Positions 58,719 to 64,000 of a DNA stretch of 64,000 nt are shown one piece after another. Each line of letters opens with the position of its first letter. Positions within the stretch are counted from its first letter, which is position 1. Source of the DNA: CAIWHR01 sp963734085 (lineage in GTDB: Bacteria; Pseudomonadota; Gammaproteobacteria; Burkholderiales; Casimicrobiaceae); assembly GCA_963734085.1 (NCBI GenBank), contig CAVTFT010000007.1, forward strand, positions 868,001 to 932,000, in the 5' to 3' direction. The position numbers were made by a program, and so were the translations under genes. A model generated the notes under the pieces. It did no database searches and had not been told where the DNA came from. It worked only from the letters and a program-made list of their open reading frames with translations.

Positions 58719-58916
58719 ATGAGCCCCGACACCTCACTTCGTCCCTGTCCCTACTGCGCCTACGACAAGCCGACCGTAGCGGCGATCGGCGATGATCGCG
58801 TCCGCGCTGTTGTCGTTACGTGCCCTGAGTGCGGAGCCGCAGGTCCGCCGGCCTCCGGGGACGATCCGCCTGGTCACGCGCAACACCTCTGGAATCAGCG
58901 ATTCGGCGTGCAATAG
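58719..58916 (+). CDS. Lar-like (restriction alleviation family) zinc-ribbon protein
   Basis: This is a 65-residue protein with two zinc knuckles, RPCPYCAYDKP and VTCPECGAAGP, and the closing HAQHLWNQRFG. That is the CPxC...CxxCGA...WNxR layout of Lar-family proteins carried by phages and islands, some of which alleviate restriction. No strong ribosome-binding site. Its 3' end overlaps the minus-strand ORF that is coupled to the XRE gene. Confidence 0.7.
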   Translation: MSPDTSLRPCPYCAYDKPTVAAIGDDRVRAVVVTCPECGAAGPPASGDDPPGHAQHLWNQRFGVQ

Positions 58917-59304
58917 ACTGTCGCGCCGTCGATCGGCGACGCGGCGGAAGAGGGAACCCTACCGACGGGGGTTGGGGGGAAGCAAAAGGATGGCACTTGC
59001 TTGCGATCCGCGTCAACGTTCTCTTGTCTGGGCCGCCCGCTACGGTGCACGTGACCCCGGGAGCGTGCCAGAACCAAAGGCCATAACCGATCAGATCCCC
59101 TGGGGAGTGCCCGGTTATGCGGAAGGTGACCTTCACTTCCTCGCCGCGCCGAAGCGGGATCATTTTCTCAATGTGTCGGCAAAACTCCCCACCCGTTGTG
59201 TCTTTGTGAACCTTAAATCCGGAACTTCTGGTCATTGCGCGGCGGCGGCCGGCGTAAAGGGTCTTGCCGGGTAGCTTTCCACCGCCTGCGGGTGCAGGGC
59301 TCAT
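58816..59304 (-). CDS. Unknown ORF translationally coupled to the XRE regulator
   Basis: The start codon overlaps the stop of the XRE gene as ATGA, which supports coding. The product (up to 162 residues) has a central folded-looking part: SGFKVHKDTTGGEFCRHIEK, then EEVKVTFRITGHSPGDLIGY and WFWHAPGVTC. Its C-terminal third is Arg/Pro-rich and overlaps the Lar-like gene on the other strand. I do not recognise a family. Confidence 0.5.
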   Translation of the reverse strand: MSPAPAGGGKLPGKTLYAGRRRAMTRSSGFKVHKDTTGGEFCRHIEKMIPLRRGEEVKVTFRITGHSPGDLIGYGLWFWHAPGVTCTVAGGPDKRTLTRIASKCHPFASPQPPSVGFPLPPRRRSTARQSIARRIADSRGVARDQADRPRRPADLRLRTQGT

Positions 59305-59555
59305 ATCTTGGGCCTCTTACCTGTCAGAAGCTGGGGAACAGAGACGCCCATGGCGGAGGCGAACACCTCCAACGTGCTGAGCCTGACATTTCGCTCGCCA
59401 CGTTCAACCTGCCCGACATAGGTACGGTGTAAACCGCACATGTCCGCGAACTCTTCTTGCGAAAAAGCGTTCCCTTCGCGGAAGGCGCGGATGTTGCCGG
59501 CCAAGATGGCCGTGAGGGAGGAGCTAGGTTTGCGGAGTGCTCTTGCTTTTCTCAT
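59301..59555 (-). CDS. XRE-family helix-turn-helix regulator
   Basis: This 84-residue protein is a compact Cro/C1-type HTH: ILAGNIRAFREGNAFSQEEF, then ADMCGLHRTYVGQVERGERN and LSTLEVFASAMGVSVPQLL. This is typical of controller proteins of restriction-modification and small mobile systems. It is followed by a coupled ORF (ATGA). Confidence 0.9.
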   Translation of the reverse strand: MRKARALRKPSSSLTAILAGNIRAFREGNAFSQEEFADMCGLHRTYVGQVERGERNVRLSTLEVFASAMGVSVPQLLTGKRPKI

Positions 59556-59948
59556 CCACTGCCACGCAATTTTCGAGGACGAATCGTGCCAGTGTCGGGA
59601 AATGATGCCTTGGAATCTACAGACAATGAGTAGCGCGGGCGGAACCCGCGATCATCGGCCTCCGGCGCGCATCGGCGGAAAGGCCCCTGGAGGCGGCATC
59701 TTCCCAAGCTTACGATGGCCTATCTGGGGCTGGTACCGAGTGAGCATTTCAGCGCGGCGGCAGCAAGCCGACGTTCGCCACGGCACACTCGAGACCATTG
59801 TCGAACGAATATCTATTGGAAAGCACAGTAGACGGGCTCTCCAAACCGCGCACCCCCGCCCCGACGGAACGTTGGGCTAACCGCCCACCCCAAACCGCGC
59901 ATCCACGGCAACCCTGCACCGCACATCACGTGCAGTGTTTTTTTCGCA
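59556..59948. other. Intergenic region between XRE and HNH genes
   Basis: No gene is supported in these 393 bases. They contain a short direct repeat, CCAAACCGCGCA, at about 59839 and 59889, and probably the XRE promoter. Confidence 0.4.
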
Positions 59949-60815
59949 TCATGCGACGGTGCACCCCTCGTATTGCGCATATTCTTTCTTTGCGGCGAGA
60001 GAGAGATGGAAGCGCCCGTCGGTAATCCACGCAAGGTCGTTGTCAATGAGCCGGTGAATATCTGCACGAAGCAAAATGCCGTCGGATGCGTTATTGTGCT
60101 TGCGCCAATCCCGGCCGGGTAAATGCGCCGCATCGAGCGTTGCGCGAATCGCTGACCCCGTCACGACGCAACGCCAACGACAGCGGTCGCCGACGCGGTT
60201 GCGAAACGCGACTTGCGAAACTCGAAGCTCAACCTCGCCCATGCGGCTTCGCACCTCGGGATCATCGGCACGCACATCCGCTCGCTTGGCCAACAGCTCA
60301 AGCGGTATGGCGTACCGCCGCACAATGGCAGTGAGTTCCGGCTTCGCCGCCGGTCGCGGGTCGAAGAACCACATCGTGGGTGACTTGGTGTTCCGTGCGA
60401 GCGCTGGAAACTTCCGCATCTGTTCCGCGTACGCCTCGCCCATCTTCTCCAGAGGCAACGCGATAGGGGGCGTGTCATGATGAAAGAGCAACACGTGCGT
60501 TGCGCCACGCGCCTTGATGTGTGCGATGCGCTCCCGAACGAATTGGACGAATGCCGCATCGCTGGTTTTGCTGCCTTCGGGTCCGGCAAACAGTCCAAAC
60601 TGAATCGCAGCGTACTCGGCCGTTGACCAGCCGAGCTTGACCCAGAACGAGACGCGCCCGCCGTCAACGGCTTTCGCGTCGATGATCTTTACCGCCCCGC
60701 TCTTTCGGGCAGTTACATTGCGGAAGCCGATTGCTTCCACCATCTTCGCCGCCTCTTCGAATAGGCGCGCTTCGTTTTCGTACGACTTGGGGTTCCGCGC
60801 TAGCCGTTTGCTCAT
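59949..60815 (-). CDS. HNH endonuclease domain protein
   Basis: This 288-residue protein carries an HNH-type nuclease domain at the C-terminus: CRWRCVVTGSAIRATLDAAH, followed by Asn in HNNASDGILLRADIHRLIDND. The N-terminal about 190 residues are an unknown domain (KSGAVKIIDAKAVDGGRV, LFHHDTPPIALPLEKMGEAY). Two ATGs are possible: GGGGAGG sits six bases before the one at 60815 but directly against 60821. It could be a stand-alone type II/IV-like restriction or other defence nuclease; no methylase is adjacent. Confidence 0.78.
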   Translation of the reverse strand: MSKRLARNPKSYENEARLFEEAAKMVEAIGFRNVTARKSGAVKIIDAKAVDGGRVSFWVKLGWSTAEYAAIQFGLFAGPEGSKTSDAAFVQFVRERIAHIKARGATHVLLFHHDTPPIALPLEKMGEAYAEQMRKFPALARNTKSPTMWFFDPRPAAKPELTAIVRRYAIPLELLAKRADVRADDPEVRSRMGEVELRVSQVAFRNRVGDRCRWRCVVTGSAIRATLDAAHLPGRDWRKHNNASDGILLRADIHRLIDNDLAWITDGRFHLSLAAKKEYAQYEGCTVA

Positions 60816-61011
60816 CGCCATCCTCCCCTTGCCATTTCGTTGGAAGAATAAACGTTCTGTCGCATTCCGGCCATCCGCAGCGCCATGTCGGATCCTTCAC
60901 CTGTCGCGCGCGTACAGATGGCGTAGACTTCGATCGGCTTTGGCAGACGTCACCATGCTGACGATGAAATCCGAACCATAAGTACCCGAAGTGCTGGTCG
61001 AGGAGATAATC

Positions 61012-61701
61012 ATGTTATCCAGATTGCTTCGTTCTGCCGGAATGGCCGCGCTCGTCGCGGCGAATTACGCATTCGTCGTGCCCGACGTTTGCGCGCAGGC
61101 CGACCCGCAAGCACACATCGTCGCCTCGGAGGCTACGCTCTCAAATTTCCTCCGTGATCCCGACATGGGCTGGCTACAGCAAAACTTCAGCCGCGCGAAG
61201 GCGGTGATCATCACACCCGAGATCGTCAAGGCCGGTTTCATCTTCGGCGGCTCGGGCGGGCGGGCGCTCGTGGTCGCGCGCGACCCGACGACCGGCGGAT
61301 GGGTAGGCCCCGCGTTCTACGTGATGGCGACCGCTAGCGTCGGTTTCCAGGCCGGGATCTCGGTGGCGGAAGGCGTCACGCTGGTGATGACGGAAAAGGG
61401 CTTCAACTCGCTGCTCGCGACTTCGTTCAAGATCGGCGGCGACGCCAGCATCGCCGCGGGTCCGGTCGGCGCGGGTGCCCGAAGCGACATCGTGGCCGAC
61501 CTCATCACCTTCAACCGGGCCAAGGGCGTGTACGGCGGACTGAATCTCGACGGAACCGTGGTCACTGCCTCCGATGACTGGAACGCGTCGTTCTACGGGA
61601 AAAAGGTGCTGCCGCCGGACATTCTGGTGCGGACATCGGTCCACAACCCCGCGGCCGACAATCTGCTCGCGCAGGTTAGCGCTGCCGCCAGCAAGAAATA
61701 G
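61012..61701 (+). CDS. SYLF-domain (Ysc84-like) exported lipid-binding protein
   Basis: This is a 229-residue protein with a signal peptide ending VCAQA. The SYLF core is intact: AKAVIITPEIVKAGFIFGGS, RDPTTGGWVGPAFYVMATASVGFQ and VTLVMTEKGFNSLL, then FNRAKGVYGGLNLDGTVV. Such proteins bind lipids; the bacterial role is unclear. ATG at 61012 with GGAGATAATC upstream. Confidence 0.9.
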   Translation: MLSRLLRSAGMAALVAANYAFVVPDVCAQADPQAHIVASEATLSNFLRDPDMGWLQQNFSRAKAVIITPEIVKAGFIFGGSGGRALVVARDPTTGGWVGPAFYVMATASVGFQAGISVAEGVTLVMTEKGFNSLLATSFKIGGDASIAAGPVGAGARSDIVADLITFNRAKGVYGGLNLDGTVVTASDDWNASFYGKKVLPPDILVRTSVHNPAADNLLAQVSAAASKK

Positions 61702-61904
61702 AATCCGCCAACCTTCCAAGGAGCATGACCCCCCGCCCCTCCGAATCGGAACGCGTGAATATTCCATCGCGCCGCACGATCGCGTGACATAGGATTGCCC
61801 GGTTCAAACTTCGCGGCATGTGGATATAGCCCGGCTGCCTAAGTTCGCTTCCGCTCTCGCGCTATCATGCGAGTTGGTTGAGAGAAGTCCGGAGGAAGCG
61901 CTCT

Positions 61905-62240
61905 ATGACGTGGTTCGAACACCATGAGCGGAGCACGAAGCTCGCAGCCGCTGCGCGCACGCTGCTGCATCTCGGCGACGCGCGCAAAGCCGAGCGCCTG
62001 TACGGAGAAGCTGCAGCCGAAGCCGAGCGCGCCATGGCGCTCGTCCCGCCGGAAAGGAAAGTCACCTTCGGGGTGGTCGCAATGCTCGCGCACCGCCTCT
62101 GGCGCCGCGCCCGCCGCCAGGGCGATGCCGCCCGCGTCGCTCAGGTGATCCGCGGCGCGCCCGAGCTCTTTCCCATCACTGTAAGCGCCCTCGACGCGAG
62201 CGCGCCCGCCTCGCCCCCAACGCGGCAGAAACACCCGTAA
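61905..62240 (+). CDS. Hypothetical helical protein (111 residues)
   Basis: A good ribosome-binding site (CCGGAGGAAGCGCTCT) precedes the ATG. Mostly helical: STKLAAAARTLLHLGDARKA, then AAAEAERAMALVPPERKVTF, resembling a single TPR-like pair. It ends in a Pro/Ser tail. No family recognised. Confidence 0.5.
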   Translation: MTWFEHHERSTKLAAAARTLLHLGDARKAERLYGEAAAEAERAMALVPPERKVTFGVVAMLAHRLWRRARRQGDAARVAQVIRGAPELFPITVSALDASAPASPPTRQKHP

Positions 62241-62592
62241 CTCGCCGAGCGCACCCGCACCCCACAGCGGCTCTTCGTACTCAGAAGGCAGCTATGCGCC
62301 ATTGAGCCGCCGCTCGATCGAGTCGCCTGAACTGCGGCTCTCGACCCTTCGCGGTCATTCGCTCTAACGACAAGCGGTCGTTCGGCTACGACGTAGAGTT
62401 CTGATCGCCACTACATTGCTCCAATGAACGAGCGGCACTATCATCAGTGACTAATGCGGCGGCTGCGAGCCGCTGTTGCCGTCTTCAATTTAAAGCGCCG
62501 CCTGAACGGCGCCCACCTTGCGTGCTCATGGACGCCAACCCGGGCTCGCCAGGGACGTACCGGCATTCATCATCCGGTAAGAGAATTTCCAC
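62241..62592. other. Intergenic region upstream of the P-type ATPase gene
   Basis: These 352 bases hold no supported gene. A 6-bp stem hairpin (GCGCCG / CGGCGC around CCTGAA) near 62493-62510 and a smaller one just before it (GCGGC / GCCGC) lie about 85 bases upstream of the ATPase start; they may be part of a leader or a terminator. Confidence 0.4.
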
Positions 62593-64000
62593 ATGACGCA
62601 GGCGGAAAAGCTCGACGATCCCTCCATCATCGATGCTGACGAGGTGGCTCGGGCGCTCGGCACCGATATCGACAACGGGCTTTCGTCGCAGGAGGCTGCG
62701 CGCCGGCTCGCCGAAGATGGCCCCAACGAGTTGCGCGCGGCGCCGCCGGTGCCGACCTGGCGCCGCGTCGTCGCGCAGTTCCAGGACCCCCTCGTCTATC
62801 TGCTGCTCGGTGCCGTCGTCATCGCGCTCGCCGCGTGGATAATCGAAGGGCGCGTCGCCTGGCCGATCGATGCGATCGTCATCACCCTGGTCGTCGCGCT
62901 CAACGCGTTGCTTGGGTATGTGCAGGAGGCCAAGGCCGAAAGCGCCGTGGCCGCGCTCGCCCGGATGACCGCGGTCACCTCGGCGGTCGTCCGCGACGGC
63001 CAGGTCCAGCGCGTAGCGAGCACCGAGCTGGTACGCGGCGACATCATCGCCCTCGGCGAAGGCGACGCCGTCGGCGCCGATGCACGTCTGGTGCAGGCCG
63101 CCACGCTGCGCATCCTGGAAGCGTCGCTTACAGGCGAGAGTGAGGCGGTGCTGAAAAATGCCGCAACGCTTGCCGCGCCGACCGCCCTCGGCGACCGGCT
63201 CGACATGGTCTTCAAAGGCACCTCCGTCGCGCAGGGAACCGGCCGTGCGATCGTCATTGCGACGGCCATGGAAACGCAGTTGGGTGCGATCGCCGAAATG
63301 CTCGAAGCGGCCAACGAGGAACCGACGCCGCTGCAGAAGGAGGTCGCCCTAATCGGGCGCACGCTCGGCGTCGCGGTCGTCATCATCGCCGTTGTCGTCG
63401 TGGCGACGGTGTTGCTGCTGTCCGAGGTACGCACCGCTTCCGACGTGATTAGGGTGCTGCTACTCGGCGTGTCCCTCGCGGTCGCCGCGGTGCCGGAGGG
63501 TCTGCCAGCGATCCTTTCCGTCGTGCTCGCGCTGGGCGTGCAGCGGATGGCGAAGCGCAACGCCATCGTCAAGAAGCTGTCGTCGGTCGAGACGCTTGGC
63601 TGTGCCTCAGTGATCTGCTCGGACAAGACCGGCACGCTGACCCGCTCGGAAATGACGATCGAGCGCGTAATGACCGCCTCCGGTGGCAGCCGCATCAGCG
63701 GCGTCGGCTACACACCCGAGGGACGCGTTGAGCACGAGGGCATCGAGTTGTCCGCCGGACCGCTGCGCGACGAACATATCGTCGTGCTGAGCGGCGGCAG
63801 CCTCGCGAGCAATGCCGACCTGCAGGAGACCGAGAGCGGCGAGTGGGAAATCCAGGGCGACCCGACCGAGGCCGCCTTCCTCGTCGCCGAGCGCAAACTC
63901 GGGACGACCGCGCGGCGCAAGCGCCGCTTCGAGCGCATCGGCGAGATCCCTTTCACTTCCGACCGCAAGATGATGTCGACGATCGAGTGCGACCACGAGC
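62593..64000 (+). CDS. P2-type cation-transporting ATPase, N-terminal two thirds
   Basis: The gene runs off the window after 469 codons. It has an N-terminal cation ATPase domain (DNGLSSQEAARRLAEDGPNE), two first membrane helices and an actuator loop with TGES (residues 180-183). The M4 pore motif is AAVPEGLP, the P2 (Ca2+/Na+ type) form. The phosphorylated Asp344 lies in CSDKTGTLT, and the nucleotide-binding loop has QGDPTEAAFLVAE. PEGLP argues against a heavy-metal P1B pump; calcium is the likeliest ion but is not proved. Confidence 0.94.
   Translation, partial: MTQAEKLDDPSIIDADEVARALGTDIDNGLSSQEAARRLAEDGPNELRAAPPVPTWRRVVAQFQDPLVYLLLGAVVIALAAWIIEGRVAWPIDAIVITLVVALNALLGYVQEAKAESAVAALARMTAVTSAVVRDGQVQRVASTELVRGDIIALGEGDAVGADARLVQAATLRILEASLTGESEAVLKNAATLAAPTALGDRLDMVFKGTSVAQGTGRAIVIATAMETQLGAIAEMLEAANEEPTPLQKEVALIGRTLGVAVVIIAVVVVATVLLLSEVRTASDVIRVLLLGVSLAVAAVPEGLPAILSVVLALGVQRMAKRNAIVKKLSSVETLGCASVICSDKTGTLTRSEMTIERVMTASGGSRISGVGYTPEGRVEHEGIELSAGPLRDEHIVVLSGGSLASNADLQETESGEWEIQGDPTEAAFLVAERKLGTTARRKRRFERIGEIPFTSDRKMMSTIECDHE

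Noticed and set aside
58457..58732. 91-codon minus-strand ORF upstream of the nucleotidyltransferase-like gene
   Set aside because: It overlaps the better supported downstream gene, starts at a weak GTG antisense to the Lar-like start, and contains the LRRKDLNL peptide typical of translated tRNA-like sequence.
62796..63695. Minus-strand ORF (299 codons) opposite the P-type ATPase
   Set aside because: Ser/Thr/Ala-rich shadow of the ATPase reading frame, which carries all diagnostic motifs.

Overview
The window looks like chromosomal DNA of a high-GC betaproteobacterium (Burkholderiales/Rhodocyclales-like). The basis is the gene order yicC-gmk-rpoZ-spoT, a Ser/Thr kinase and PP2C phosphatase pair divergent from yicC, a pilG-pilH-pilI-pilJ-chpA twitching/chemosensory operon, and strong G/C third-position bias. 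No rRNA gene, complete tRNA, CRISPR array or insertion sequence with a transposase was seen.

Layout. 1-4.5 kb (minus strand): a Csu/archaic chaperone-usher pilus operon (two spore-coat-U pilins, chaperone, usher, and the start of a third secreted subunit cut by the window edge). Divergent from it at 4.8-5.85 kb is an unusual protein with two tandem MshEN-type (c-di-GMP-binding family) modules fused to a pilin-like beta domain. 5.9-17.5 kb is housekeeping and signalling: phosphoglucomutase, SpoT, RNA polymerase omega, guanylate kinase, YicC RNase, kinase/phosphatase pair, DnaQ-like exonuclease, polyphosphate kinase and a SixA phosphohistidine phosphatase. 17.5-30.2 kb: a frame-disrupted CorA/ZntB transporter, GT4 glycosyltransferase plus LpxH-like phosphoesterase, a YqeB/EF2563-family protein, a translationally coupled DUF47 + truncated PPDK-like pair, diacylglycerol kinase, exopolyphosphatase and threonine dehydratase. 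30.5-40.3 kb: the Pil-Chp system, ending in a 1935-residue hybrid CheA with three Hpt-like sites and a C-terminal receiver. 40.6-48.6 kb: SCP2-like secreted protein, EF-G-like GTPase, NAD(P)-binding protein, RnfD/NqrB-like membrane protein coupled to a DUF2330 protein, BON protein and a PhoD phosphatase.

At about 48.58 kb the PhoD gene loses its 5' end exactly where a large serine recombinase gene stops, so this is probably one end of an integrated element. From there to 64 kb the character changes: many very small genes (several small membrane proteins), poorly conserved ORFs, an XRE regulator coupled to an unknown ORF, a Lar-like zinc-ribbon protein, an HNH nuclease and a degenerate nucleotidyltransferase-like protein, mixed with more chromosome-like genes (Tat-signal NADP oxidoreductase, NTP/NDP antiporter-like carrier, DUF2782, SYLF lipid-binding protein, P2-type ATPase cut by the window edge). 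Three related copies of a tiny 'YPFR(F/Y)RD' gene, one intact and two frameshifted, are scattered through this part.

Non-coding structure: a paired GC-rich repeat directly abutting the TAG stop codons of two unrelated minus-strand genes 30 kb apart, inverted arrays of a 7-bp unit between the PP2C and dnaQ-like genes, a second 7-bp array before chpA, and a doubled 13-bp repeat plus hairpin before pgm.
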